Positions 13,641 to 21,992 of a DNA stretch of 64,000 bases are shown one piece after another. This stretch comes from JACPRL01 sp035573715. GTDB taxonomy: Bacteria; Acidobacteriota; Terriglobia; Acidiferrales; 2-02-FULL-67-57. Below the pieces are notes generated by a model. That model worked only from the letters and a program-made list of their open reading frames with translations. It made no database searches and was not told the DNA's origin. A program made the translations under genes and the position numbers. The DNA lies in assembly GCA_035573715.1 (NCBI GenBank), contig DATLZZ010000002.1, forward strand, positions 186,001-250,000, given 5' to 3'. The stretch's first letter is position 1. Each line of letters starts with the position of its first letter.

Positions 13641-14627
13641 TCAGCGCGGGACTGTCGCGCCCACAGTCTTTAGCACCGAGTCCGCTAGGCACTGGATGAA
13701 CTTCGGCGAGTCGTTGAGCGCCGGCATCATCTCGAACTGCTGGAAGCCGAGCTTGGCGGCGACCTCGCGGGCTTCGATATCGATTTCGTGCAGTGTCTCG
13801 ATGTGCTCGGTGACAAAAGAAATGGGAATGACCAGGACGCGGGTGGCGCCGCTGAGGCGCAGGTCGCGCAGGGCCTCGTGCAGTGTGGGCCGGGTCCAGC
13901 GGCCGGGGCCCACGCGGCTCTGGTAGCAGAGCTGGTGGGGATGCGACCAGCCGCCGCGCCGCATGACGAGTTCAACGGTCTCTTCCGTCTGCCGGCAGTA
14001 CGGGTCGCCGCCTTCGATGACGCTCATCGGAACGCCATGGGCGCTGAAGACCATTGCCACTGACTCTCCAGCAGGGAAGCGGGCCAGCGCCTCGGTGATT
14101 CTCTCCGTCAGCGCATCCAGATAGAGCTGGTGCTTATAGAATTCATGCACCACATGGGTGGGGGTTTCCGCCAGCCGTGTCGCCCGCCGGTTCCATTCGT
14201 TGAGGCTGCTGCCGGTGGTGACCCGGGAGTACTGGGGGTAGAGGGGAAGCAGCACCAGTTCATCGGGCCGCGCCCCGCCGACTTCGCGCACGACTTCCTC
14301 GATCAACGGATGCCAGTAGCGCATCGCCACCCAAACACGGGCGTTGATGGATTGCCGAAGTTGCTGCTCGAGCGCCCGGGCCTGCTGCTCCGTCAGCCTG
14401 CGGAGGGGCGAGCCGCCGCCGATTTCCTCGTAGTGGTGGCGGACTCTGCCGGCGCGGTGGCGCGCGACCAGGCGCGCCAGCGTGGGTCGCGCCAGCCGGG
14501 CGAACGGGAAATCAATGATGTCGGGGTCGGAGAAGAGGTTGTAGAGAAACGGTTCAACCGCCTCAAGAGAGTCGGGCCCGCCGAGCTGAAAGAGAACCAC
14601 TCCGATGGTTCGGGCTTCCGAGGTCAC
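13641..14627 (-). CDS. hemH: Ferrochelatase
   Basis: 328 residues, the usual length. It inserts iron into protoporphyrin IX, the last step of haem B synthesis. Active-site residues are H197 in VFSAHGVP and E277 in VTEHIETLHEID; the N-terminal VLFQLGGPDSLEAVEPFLYNLFSD also fits. The start is a GTG at 14627 that overlaps the stop of the upstream dehydrogenase gene by four bases (GTGA), so translation is coupled. With the protoporphyrinogen oxidase at the window edge and ctaA/ctaB, most late haem steps lie within 15 kb. Confidence 0.96.
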   Translation of the reverse strand: MTSEARTIGVVLFQLGGPDSLEAVEPFLYNLFSDPDIIDFPFARLARPTLARLVARHRAGRVRHHYEEIGGGSPLRRLTEQQARALEQQLRQSINARVWVAMRYWHPLIEEVVREVGGARPDELVLLPLYPQYSRVTTGSSLNEWNRRATRLAETPTHVVHEFYKHQLYLDALTERITEALARFPAGESVAMVFSAHGVPMSVIEGGDPYCRQTEETVELVMRRGGWSHPHQLCYQSRVGPGRWTRPTLHEALRDLRLSGATRVLVIPISFVTEHIETLHEIDIEAREVAAKLGFQQFEMMPALNDSPKFIQCLADSVLKTVGATVPR

Positions 14628-15652
14628 GCTTGAACGGGGGCTCCGCGGCGTAGGCGCTGGATAGCGGCAATGACGGCGTTGGTGAACTCGTCGGTGGTGG
14701 CCGTGCCCCCCAGGTCGGGCGTAAGCGGCCCGCCGGCGGCAAAAACAGCTTCGATGGCGCCCCGCACGTGCTGGGCGGCGGCGGGCTCGCCCAGGTGCTC
14801 GAGCATCATCGCGGCGGAGAGCGTGATGGCCGTGGGGTTGGCCAGGTTCTTTCCGGCGATGTCGGGCGCAGTCCCGTGGACTGCTTCAAACACCGCATAG
14901 TCGTCGCCCAGATTCGCGCCGGGGACGACGCCCAGGCCGCCCACCAGCCCGGCGCAGAGGTCGGAGATGATGTCGCCGTAGAGGTTCGAGGTCAGCAGGA
15001 CGTCGAAGCTCTCCGGCTTGAGCACCAGTTGCATCGACACGTTGTCGACGATGATTTCGGTGTAGGGGATTTCCGGGTAGTCCTTGGCCACCTTGCGGCA
15101 GCACTGGAGAAATAGCCCGTCGGAAAGCTTGAGGATGTTGGCCTTGTGAATGGCGCAGATTTTCTTGCGGCTGTGCCGGCGGGCGTACTCGAAAGCGAAG
15201 CGAGCGATCCGCGTCGAGGCCTTTTCAGTAATTACCTTGAGGCTTTCGACCACGCCGGCCACCACCGTGTGCTCCAGGCCGGCGTAGAGGTCTTCGGTGT
15301 TCTCGCGCACGATGACCAGGTTGACGTTGTCGAAGCGCGTCTTCAAACCGGGCAGATTCTTCACCGGCCGCAGGTTGGCGTAGAGCTCAAGCGCCTGGCG
15401 CAGAGCAACGTTCAAGCTGCGGTGGCCTTCGCCGATCGGCGTGCCCGTCGGGCCTTTGAGCGCGACCCGATTGCGGCGGATGGACTCGAGCCAGTCGGCG
15501 TGCAGGAAGCGCTCGCCGCGCCGGTCGGCGACCGGCTCGGCCGACACGGCCTCCCATTCGATCCTGGCGGAGGTGGCGCCGAGGATGCGCTGGGCGGCGG
15601 CGGCCACTTCCGGGCCAATACCGTCGCCGGGGATGAGCGTTACGCGGTGCAT
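14624..15652 (-). CDS. Isocitrate/isopropylmalate dehydrogenase family protein (probably NAD-isocitrate dehydrogenase)
   Basis: 342 residues of the beta-decarboxylating dehydrogenase family. It begins HRVTLIPGDGIGPEV, has the substrate-arginine region RQALELYANLRPVK, the RENTEDLYAGLEH motif and the metal/cofactor segment SNLYGDIISDLCAGLVGGLG, then HGTAPDIAGKNLANPT. R-E-N-T-E-D-x-Y-A-G is typical of NAD-dependent isocitrate dehydrogenases, whereas isopropylmalate enzymes have R-E-L-T-G. The ATG at 15652 puts the conserved strand at residue 3; a TTG at 15676 is an alternative. The stop overlaps hemH. Confidence 0.85.
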   Translation of the reverse strand: MHRVTLIPGDGIGPEVAAAAQRILGATSARIEWEAVSAEPVADRRGERFLHADWLESIRRNRVALKGPTGTPIGEGHRSLNVALRQALELYANLRPVKNLPGLKTRFDNVNLVIVRENTEDLYAGLEHTVVAGVVESLKVITEKASTRIARFAFEYARRHSRKKICAIHKANILKLSDGLFLQCCRKVAKDYPEIPYTEIIVDNVSMQLVLKPESFDVLLTSNLYGDIISDLCAGLVGGLGVVPGANLGDDYAVFEAVHGTAPDIAGKNLANPTAITLSAAMMLEHLGEPAAAQHVRGAIEAVFAAGGPLTPDLGGTATTDEFTNAVIAAIQRLRRGAPVQA

Positions 15653-15720
15653 TGGAGGAACGCATTCTACGGTCAATCCGGTTCCCGCACAAGCGAGGCG
15701 GATGATAGACTAGCTCATCC

Positions 15721-16542
15721 ATGCGCGCCGACTTGCACCTGCACAGCTACTACTCCGATGGCCTGGAGTCACCCAGCCAAGTGGCGAAGCGGGCGCGGGC
15801 GGCGGGACTCGACCTCATCGCGTTGGCCGACCACGATTCGATGGGCGGCTGCGCGGAAGCGCAGCAAGCCGCGGCGCGCGACCGCCTGACGGTTCTTCTG
15901 GCGGCGGAGTTCACCGCCACGCTGGATGGGCGGGAGATTCATTTGCTGGGCTATTTCCCAGAGCCGCCGGGAAGGGAAGTGTGCGAGCACTTGAAGCAGA
16001 TGCAGGCCTTCCGGCGGCGTCGGATCGAGACCACCATCGAGCGGCTGCAAAAGCGGGGTGTGCCAGTCAAGTTTGAGGACTTGCCCTGCGCGGCGGTGTG
16101 CGAGAGCGTGACCAGCGCACACCTGGCGGCGCTGCTGGCGGAACGGGGCTACGCGCGCTCGAGCCGCACGGCCTGGCGGGGCTTGCTGAACCGCAAGCGA
16201 GGCATGTTGCCGCAGTTTGAAATGAGCGCTGAGGACGTCATCCGGGTGATTCACGCCGGTGGCGGGCTGGCGATTTGGGCGCATCCGGAGCGCGGGCAGT
16301 TCCGGACGCGGCTGGAGAAGCTGGCGGTGATGGGATTGGACGGCATCGAAGCCGCCAACGCCCGGCGCGGGGTGCAGCCGGCCCGCGACTGGCAGGCGTT
16401 GGCCCGGAAGATGGGCCTGGTGGCCACAGGCGGCTCGGACTGGCATGGCGGCGACGGCCTGGGCGAATTCGCCGCTGGGCCAGAGTTGCTGGGCGAGTTT
16501 CTGGCCCGGCTCGGCGTGCGGCTTGACACGAAATCGCGCTGA
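15721..16542 (+). CDS. PHP-domain phosphoesterase (RNase AM/YciV-like)
   Basis: 273 residues. The four PHP metal motifs are visible: DLHLHSYYSDG at residues 4-14, LADHDS near 36-41, the AIWAHPE histidine around 185-191 and GGSDWHGG near 238-245. Inserted helices at about 85-160 match the family that hydrolyses 3',5'-nucleotide bisphosphates and trims RNA 5' ends (E. coli YciV/RNase AM). It is divergent from the dehydrogenase gene across 68 bases. The next promoter begins inside its 3' end. Confidence 0.85.
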   Translation: MRADLHLHSYYSDGLESPSQVAKRARAAGLDLIALADHDSMGGCAEAQQAAARDRLTVLLAAEFTATLDGREIHLLGYFPEPPGREVCEHLKQMQAFRRRRIETTIERLQKRGVPVKFEDLPCAAVCESVTSAHLAALLAERGYARSSRTAWRGLLNRKRGMLPQFEMSAEDVIRVIHAGGGLAIWAHPERGQFRTRLEKLAVMGLDGIEAANARRGVQPARDWQALARKMGLVATGGSDWHGGDGLGEFAAGPELLGEFLARLGVRLDTKSR

Positions 16543-16554
16543 TTGCTATATAAT
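16523..16554 (+). promoter_or_regulatory. Strong promoter of the Fe-S carrier gene, inside the PHP gene
   Basis: TTGACA at 16523-16528 is followed by TATATAAT at 16547-16554, allowing an 18-base spacer to TATATA or 20 to TATAAT. The -35 box lies within the last codons of the PHP gene. Transcription would start near 16561. Confidence 0.65.
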
Positions 16555-16562
16555 GAATCGAG

Positions 16563-16577
16563 GGCGCTTTTAGCGCC
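16563..16577 (+). promoter_or_regulatory. Hairpin at the 5' end of the Fe-S carrier mRNA
   Basis: GGCGCT-TTT-AGCGCC forms a six-pair stem at the predicted start of the transcript. It could stabilise the mRNA or affect initiation. It is not a terminator, because no T-tract follows. Confidence 0.4.
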
Positions 16578-16607
16578 GTCCAAACAACGGGAGCGAGGTT
16601 TACCACG

Positions 16608-16934
16608 ATGGGACTGAGCTTGACGCCAGTAGCAGTCGGCAAGGTGAAGGAAGTTCTGGCCATGCAGAACCCGCAGCCCGCGGGGCTGCGCATCGGCGTG
16701 GTGGGCGGAGGCTGCTCCGGGTTCCAGTACCAGATGGTGTTTGAGAACCAGCCCACGCCGATGGACAAGGTGATGGAGTTCGATGGCCTGAAGGTTTTCG
16801 TCGACCAGACCAGCCTGATGTACTTGGACGGGACGCGGGTGGACTACATCGAGTCGCTGGAAGGGTCGGGGTTCAAGTTCGAGAACCCGAACGTCAAGAA
16901 CACCTGCGGCTGCGGCAGCTCGTTCAGCGCGTAG
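16608..16934 (+). CDS. A-type iron-sulfur cluster carrier (ErpA/IscA/HesB family)
   Basis: 108 residues with the three conserved cysteines C36 (GGGCSGFQY) and C100-G-C102 near the C-terminus. A-type carriers receive clusters from the scaffold and pass them to apo-proteins such as quinone oxidoreductase subunits and radical SAM enzymes; both client types are encoded in this window. The gene has its own strong promoter and a clear terminator, so it is a single-gene unit. Sequence alone does not separate ErpA from IscA. Confidence 0.93.
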   Translation: MGLSLTPVAVGKVKEVLAMQNPQPAGLRIGVVGGGCSGFQYQMVFENQPTPMDKVMEFDGLKVFVDQTSLMYLDGTRVDYIESLEGSGFKFENPNVKNTCGCGSSFSA

Positions 16935-16977
16935 GTGAGTCACGGCCGGGACGGCCGTGCCACTGAGTTTCGTTTTG

Positions 16978-17018
16978 AAGAGCGTTTGCCCGAGTGGGCA
17001 GACGCTCTTTTTGTTTTT
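16978..17018 (+). terminator. Rho-independent terminator of the Fe-S carrier gene
   Basis: Left arm 16979-16991 and right arm 16996-17008 pair over 13 positions (one G-U) around the loop GAGT, and T4-G-T5 follows. A smaller hairpin (16941-16959, eight pairs, loop GGA) without a T-tract lies between it and the stop codon. Confidence 0.92.
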
Positions 17019-17068
17019 GAGACAAGCAGAGCCATCGCTTCGCTCCCGATGAGCTCGCCCGAGCAGGG

Positions 17069-17554
17069 TCAGTTCATCATGGCTTGCAGGCGGCGGAGGG
17101 CGCAGCGGGCGGCGGGGTAATCAGGATGCTCGCCCAGCGCGCGCTTATAGCAGTCCAGAGCTTTGGCGTAGTGGCGGCGCGCTTCGTAGACGCGGCCCAG
17201 ATTGAAGTAGGGGAAGCAGCGCGAGGCATAGCGCGGCGCGCGCGTGGCTTTCTCCAGCCACGGAATCGCCTCCTCCACCCGTCCTTGCTCAATCAAGTAG
17301 GCGCCGATGTCGTTGTAGGGGTTGCCGAAGTCTGGGTCGACGCCGATGGCGCGGTGGCACTCCTCGATGGCTTCGTCGTAGCGGCCCTGGAAGCTGTAGG
17401 TCCAGCCGAGAAAGGTGTGGGCCTCGGCGGTGGGGAAGAGCTCGAGGGATTTGCGATAGAGGGCGATAGCTTCGTCGAGCTCCCCGCGCATCTGATGCTC
17501 GTAGGCCTGGTGGAAGAGTTCCCAGGCCTGTTCTTTCAGGGTGTCGTTGACCAC
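17069..17554 (-). CDS. TPR-repeat protein
   Basis: 161 residues composed of about four tetratricopeptide repeats (for example TFLGWTYSFQGRYDEAIEEC and YFNLGRVYEARRHYAKALDC). There is no signal peptide, so it is probably a cytosolic scaffold; no partner can be named. The GTG start lies only about six bases past the predicted transcription start of the promoter at 17567-17595 and has no ribosome site, which suggests leaderless translation. It diverges from nadE. Confidence 0.8.
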   Translation of the reverse strand: MVNDTLKEQAWELFHQAYEHQMRGELDEAIALYRKSLELFPTAEAHTFLGWTYSFQGRYDEAIEECHRAIGVDPDFGNPYNDIGAYLIEQGRVEEAIPWLEKATRAPRYASRCFPYFNLGRVYEARRHYAKALDCYKRALGEHPDYPAARCALRRLQAMMN

Positions 17555-17566
17555 GGCGCCGCTATC

Positions 17567-17595
17567 ATTATCCGCCAGGCCGCGCCGAGAGGCAA
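17567..17595 (-). promoter_or_regulatory. Promoter of the TPR gene
   Basis: On the minus strand TTGCCT (17595-17590), 17 bases, GATAAT (17572-17567). The predicted start lies near 17560 and the GTG is at 17554, giving almost no leader. Confidence 0.5.
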
Positions 17596-17671
17596 TATGC
17601 CTCCGGGGAAAGCGGTGGACGAGCAGGGCAGGGGCGTGTTATCTGCATAGGGGAATTGAGTTGCGCCGCCG

Positions 17672-19321
17672 ATGAAGATTGCGCTCATCCAGATTAACAC
17701 CACCGTCGGGGATTTCGCCGGCAACAGCGCCAAGATCCGCGCCCGGGCGGAAGAAGCGCGACGCCGCGGCGCCGAGCTCGCGGTCTTTACCGAACTTTGT
17801 GTCTGCGGCTACCCGCCGCGCGACTGGGCCGAAAACCCCAAGTTCCTTGACGACAACCGCCGGGCGCTCGAGCTGCTGGCCGCCTCGCTCCCGCCCATTC
17901 CCGCCATCGTCGGGTTTGTCGGGCGCGCCAACTCAGAGACCGGCAAGCAGGCCACCAACCGCGCCGCGTTGCTGGCTGGCGGCAAGGTTGTGTTCGAGCA
18001 GGTCAAGATGCTGCTGCCCACTTACGACGTCTTCGACGAGGCGCGGATGTTTGCGCCGGCGGCCGAGCAGCGGGTGTTCACGTTCGGCGGCGCCAAGCTG
18101 GCGCTGACCATCTGCGAAGACTGCTGGAACGACCGCACGTTCTGGAAGCGCCGGCTCTACGCGCGCGACCCGGTGGAAGAAATGGCGGGGCAGGGAGCCA
18201 ACCTGATGGTGAACATCTCGGCCTCGCCCTTCAGCGCCGGCAAGCGCCGGCTGCGGGTGGAAATGCTGCAAGCGACGGCGCGGCGGCACCGGATGCCGGC
18301 GCTGATGGTCAACCAGGTGGGGGGGAACGACAGCCTGGTGTTCGACGGCTCGAGCGTGGCGGTGGACGCCAGCGGGAAAGTCTGCGCCCAGGCGGGCTCG
18401 TTTGAAGAAGATATGGTGCTGTTCGACACCGTGACCGGCGAAGGTGAGATCCACCAGCAGCCGGGCGAGGGCGTGGAAGAAATCTATCTGGCGCTGCGGC
18501 TGGGCGTGCGCGATTACGTCCACAAGTGCGGCTTCCAGCAGGTGATTGTGGGACTGAGCGGCGGGATCGACTCGTCGGTGGTGGCGGCGCTGGCGGTGAG
18601 CGCGCTGGGAGCGGAGAACGTGCTCGGGGTGGGGATGCCGGGGCCGTACTCGTCGGAGGGGAGCCTGCGCGACGCCCGGGCGCTGGCCGAGAACCTCGGC
18701 ATTCGCTTTCTGACCCTGAACATCAACGACGTTTTCAACGCCTACCGCGCCGCGCTGGCCGAGCCCTTCCGCGGACGCGCCGAAGACATCACGGAAGAAA
18801 ACCTTCAGGCGCGCATTCGCGGCAACCTGCTGATGGCGCTCTCGAACAAGTTCGGGGCGCTGGTGCTGAGCACGGGCAACAAATCGGAGCTGGCGGTCGG
18901 CTACTGCACGCTCTACGGCGACCTGGCCGGGGGGCTGGCCGTGATCTCCGATGTGCCGAAGATGATGGTCTACGACCTGGCGCGGTTCATCAACCGGCAG
19001 CGGGAAATCATTCCGGCGGCGTGCCTGACCAAGCCGCCCTCGGCCGAGCTCCGCCCGGGACAGACCGATCAGGACTCGTTGCCGCCCTACGAGTTGCTCG
19101 ACAAGATTCTTCAGGGTTACATCGAAGAGGCCCAGACGGCGGAGCAGATCGCCGAGCGCTTGAAGGTGGACGCGACGCTGGTGCGCGAAATCATCGAGCG
19201 CGTGAACCGCGCCGAGTACAAGCGCTACCAGGCGCCGCCGGGATTGAAGGTGACGGCGAAGTCATTCGGGCTGGGCCGGCGCTTTCCGATTGCGCACAAA
19301 TACACCGAGCCGGGAGGTTGA
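17672..19321 (+). CDS. nadE: Glutamine-dependent NAD+ synthetase
   Basis: 549 residues in two domains. Residues 1 to about 270 form a nitrilase-fold glutaminase: glutamate in LAVFTELCV, lysine in EQVKMLLPTYDVFDEARMF, and nucleophile C148 in TICEDCWND. Residues about 285-549 form the NAD synthetase domain with the ATP pyrophosphatase loop GLSGGIDSS at 294-302. Ammonia from glutamine amidates deamido-NAD+ to NAD+, the final step of NAD synthesis. The DsbA-like gene follows seven bases after the stop. Confidence 0.97.
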   Translation: MKIALIQINTTVGDFAGNSAKIRARAEEARRRGAELAVFTELCVCGYPPRDWAENPKFLDDNRRALELLAASLPPIPAIVGFVGRANSETGKQATNRAALLAGGKVVFEQVKMLLPTYDVFDEARMFAPAAEQRVFTFGGAKLALTICEDCWNDRTFWKRRLYARDPVEEMAGQGANLMVNISASPFSAGKRRLRVEMLQATARRHRMPALMVNQVGGNDSLVFDGSSVAVDASGKVCAQAGSFEEDMVLFDTVTGEGEIHQQPGEGVEEIYLALRLGVRDYVHKCGFQQVIVGLSGGIDSSVVAALAVSALGAENVLGVGMPGPYSSEGSLRDARALAENLGIRFLTLNINDVFNAYRAALAEPFRGRAEDITEENLQARIRGNLLMALSNKFGALVLSTGNKSELAVGYCTLYGDLAGGLAVISDVPKMMVYDLARFINRQREIIPAACLTKPPSAELRPGQTDQDSLPPYELLDKILQGYIEEAQTAEQIAERLKVDATLVREIIERVNRAEYKRYQAPPGLKVTAKSFGLGRRFPIAHKYTEPGG

Positions 19322-19327
19322 GAATTG

Positions 19328-20224
19328 ATGAAGCGCGCACGACTGGGAGTGATTCTGGTTTTGCTGGCGGCGGCGAGCGCCTGGGCGCAGGCGCCTGCGG
19401 AGCCGGCCGACCCGCAGGCGGCGGTGAAACGCCGCCTGGAAGGCTACCTGCGATACCTCTACGCGTGGGACGACAACGTGCAGGTGAAGGTCGGCCAGCT
19501 TCTCGAGTCTTCGATTCCGGGTGTCTACAGCACAGTAGTGGACGCGACGCAGGGCGAGAACCGCTTCCGGCAGGTTTTTCTGGTAACGCCGGACGGCCGG
19601 TTCGTGATTCGAGGAGAAGTCCTGGACACGAGCATTGACCCTTACGCCAGCGCGCGCCTGGGGATTTCGCTGACGAACCAGCCGAGCAAGGGGCCGGCGG
19701 AGGCGCTGGTTACTATCGTTGAATACGGCGACTTCCAGTGCCCGACGTGCAAGGAGATGTACCCGGTGCTGAAGGAGCTGCTGGCGCAGCGCAAGGACGT
19801 GCGCGTGGTGTACAAGGACCTGCCCCTGGTAGCCAAGCACGATTGGGCCATGGCCGCCGCGGTGGCCGGCCAGTGCGCCTACCGGCAGTCCAACGACGCA
19901 TTCTGGAAGCTGCACGACTACTTTTTTGAGAACCAGTCGCAACTCAACGCCCAGAACCTCGAGCAGAAGCTGGACGCGTTCGCGACCCGCGCCGGGCTCG
20001 ATGCCGCGGCCTTCAGCGCCTGCCGGCAGCAGAAGCTCACCCAGCATCGTGTCGAAGCCGCGCTGGAAGAAGCCGCCGCCCTCGGTTTGGCTAACACTCC
20101 CACACTCCTCATCAACGGTCGACCGCTCGTGGGCGCCCAGCCGCGCCAGATCATTGATCGGCTGATCGACTTCGAGCTCAAGCTCCAGACCGAGCTCAAC
20201 CAGCAGGGAAGCGCCAAACCCTAG
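19328..20224 (+). CDS. DsbA-like thioredoxin-fold protein with N-terminal extension
   Basis: 298 residues. A signal peptide (1 to about 21, ending A-W-A-Q) makes it periplasmic. A domain of roughly 90 residues of unknown type precedes a DsbA/DsbG-like thioredoxin fold: EYGDFQCPTCKEMYP contains the active-site C138-P-T-C141, and the cis-proline is in LGLANTPTLLING. It may oxidise or isomerise disulfides, or protect c-type cytochrome cysteines before haem attachment. The ATG at 19328 was chosen over a TTG one codon before it. It is co-directional with nadE. Confidence 0.88.
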   Translation: MKRARLGVILVLLAAASAWAQAPAEPADPQAAVKRRLEGYLRYLYAWDDNVQVKVGQLLESSIPGVYSTVVDATQGENRFRQVFLVTPDGRFVIRGEVLDTSIDPYASARLGISLTNQPSKGPAEALVTIVEYGDFQCPTCKEMYPVLKELLAQRKDVRVVYKDLPLVAKHDWAMAAAVAGQCAYRQSNDAFWKLHDYFFENQSQLNAQNLEQKLDAFATRAGLDAAAFSACRQQKLTQHRVEAALEEAAALGLANTPTLLINGRPLVGAQPRQIIDRLIDFELKLQTELNQQGSAKP

Positions 20225-20379
20225 CACACTCCGAGCTGGTTCCAGGATGGGCTACGCGCGCAACTTCTCGTCGCCGGGGCGCAAGAGTATTTGACATAAT
20301 ATGTCTTATCGGTAACGATGGCTGCAGCCCCCACGGGCTGGCTGCAGACTTGCCCCGCTTTTCAGGCGCTTCCCCATCC
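20225..20379. other. Convergent intergenic gap with a 13-base palindrome
   Basis: Between the ends of the DsbA-like and GH13 genes. GACATA-A-TATGTC (20293-20305) is a perfect odd palindrome. A six-pair hairpin CAGCCC-CCAC-GGGCTG lies about 35 bases further right and is followed at a distance by CTTTT. The hairpin may be a weak terminator. The palindrome has no obvious role between two gene ends. Confidence 0.4.
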
Positions 20380-21906
20380 TCAGGCACGGCCGACTTCAAA
20401 CAGGTGGGCCTGGTAGGGAGCCATATCGAGGAAAAGGCCCGGAGCAATCAGTGAGTCGCCGTCGCGTTCATAAACCGCGTCGCTGAGTTTGTCGCGCAGC
20501 AGAATCTTGCGCCCGCCAATCCTGTGAAGTTGAAGAGGGACGTGGCACTGGGCCTGGGCAGGGCCGTAGTTGACGGCGACCACGTGGGCGCCGTGTTCCG
20601 GGTGGGCCCAGCGATGGACGACGAACTGCTCCCAGGTCGGGTTCCCTTCCCAGGCGGGGCGAGGTTCGAGCAGCTTCCAGTGTCCTTGCCGCAGGGCGGG
20701 GTCGCGCAACTCGCGGAGCAGCGAGCCGTAAAACTTCTGAAGCTCCTCGTTGACCGGCTCTGCGGGTCGGCGTCGGAGTTGCATCGGCACGTGGTGCGTG
20801 CGCCCCTCGAGCTGGCCTTCGTGGAAGAGCCGCATCCCGGGCAGCGTGTAAGTGAGCACGGCCGCGGCGCGGTGCTTGTCGAGAGGGAACTGGCGGGCGG
20901 CGCGCGGCTCGTCGTGGTTTTCGAGGAAGCGCGCCGAGCGCATCTGAACCTCCGGGTCGGCGCGGAGGTGGTCGCGGATCTCGCGGCCGCCGTGGTGCAC
21001 GAGGTGGTCGTAGAGCGTCTTGTCGTAGGTGTAGTCGAACCCGAGCGCCTGCAAGCGCGGCTCCAGTCCCCAATAGGCCTCGGCCAGAAAGAGGAAACGC
21101 GGGTATTTCCCGCGGACGGCATCAATCGCCTCAGCCCAGAATTCGCCCTCGGCCGGCTTCCCTTCCCCGGGCTGCGCGCGCTCGCCCCAGGTGCGGGCGA
21201 AGACGTCCTGCAAGTCCAGCATCGCCATGTCGCAGCGCACCCCGTCGCATTGCTCGGCGATTTCGAGCAGCGTCTGGATCATCGCTGCCCGCAGGCCGGG
21301 ATGCTGGTAGTTGAGCTGCGCCGTGTCCCGCCAGGCGGGAAAGTAGGGGTCGCGCCCGTGGGCGAGTATGCGCCGGCCGTGCGCGGTCTCGACGGCGAAG
21401 AAACTGTGCTTGTCGTTTTCGAGGTCCTCCTCGGTCCCCTGGACGTAGAACTCGGGGTGGCGGCTGACCCAGGGGTGGTCGAGCGCGGTGTGGTTGGGGA
21501 CGAAATCCAGCAGCAGGCCGATTCTCTGCTTGGCAAGCTGCTCGCGCAGGGCCGCCAGCGCCGTCGGGCCGCCGAAGGCGGAGTGCGCTTTGTATTCCTG
21601 CACGGCGTAAGGCGAACCGCCCACGTCGTCGGGGGTGAAGTCAGCCAGGCCGGTTATCTCCGGGTGGGCGGCCACAAATTCGCGCGCCTGCTGTTCGCCC
21701 AGCGCGCCGGTCTGCCACACGCCCATCATCCAGACCAGGTCAAAGCCCAGGCCGGCGATGCGCTTCACCGCCGCTGGGGGTACCTGCGCCAGGCTGAGCG
21801 GCCCGGACTTGGCCTGCCGGCCGCGCCGGGGGCGCTCCTGGGCTAGCTCGCCGAGCCACACCCGGGTGTTGATTTCATAGAGCAGCGGGTTGGCGGGGAT
21901 GGTCAT
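20380..21906 (-). CDS. GH13 alpha-amylase-family glycosidase
   Basis: 508 residues with the (beta/alpha)8 catalytic core. The four conserved regions are LLLDFVPNHTALDHP, DGVRCDMAML (nucleophile Asp after R-C), LFLAEAYWG (acid Glu) and FLENHDEPRAA (transition-state Asp). A beta-sandwich C domain forms the last 80 residues. No signal peptide is seen, so it should act in the cytosol on maltodextrin, glycogen-type or trehalose-type substrates; the exact specificity is not readable. The ATG at 21906 is used, since the longer TTG start adds only 11 residues. Confidence 0.85.
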   Translation of the reverse strand: MTIPANPLLYEINTRVWLGELAQERPRRGRQAKSGPLSLAQVPPAAVKRIAGLGFDLVWMMGVWQTGALGEQQAREFVAAHPEITGLADFTPDDVGGSPYAVQEYKAHSAFGGPTALAALREQLAKQRIGLLLDFVPNHTALDHPWVSRHPEFYVQGTEEDLENDKHSFFAVETAHGRRILAHGRDPYFPAWRDTAQLNYQHPGLRAAMIQTLLEIAEQCDGVRCDMAMLDLQDVFARTWGERAQPGEGKPAEGEFWAEAIDAVRGKYPRFLFLAEAYWGLEPRLQALGFDYTYDKTLYDHLVHHGGREIRDHLRADPEVQMRSARFLENHDEPRAARQFPLDKHRAAAVLTYTLPGMRLFHEGQLEGRTHHVPMQLRRRPAEPVNEELQKFYGSLLRELRDPALRQGHWKLLEPRPAWEGNPTWEQFVVHRWAHPEHGAHVVAVNYGPAQAQCHVPLQLHRIGGRKILLRDKLSDAVYERDGDSLIAPGLFLDMAPYQAHLFEVGRA

Positions 21907-21992
21907 GGAGGCGAGTAAGTTTAGCCGCTTTCCGGCCAAGCTGTGGGAGAATCTGCGTGGTAATTTTTCACGCCGTGGGACGTAGTACCCCG

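Noticed and set aside
16941..16959. CACGGCCG-GGA-CGGCCGTG hairpin as the main terminator of the Fe-S carrier gene
   Set aside because: It lacks a T-tract; the longer hairpin with T-tract at 16978-17018 is the better terminator.
20291..20311. TTGACATAATATGTCTTAT as a promoter
   Set aside because: The -35-like TTGACA has no properly spaced -10 and both flanking genes end here, so no gene would be served.
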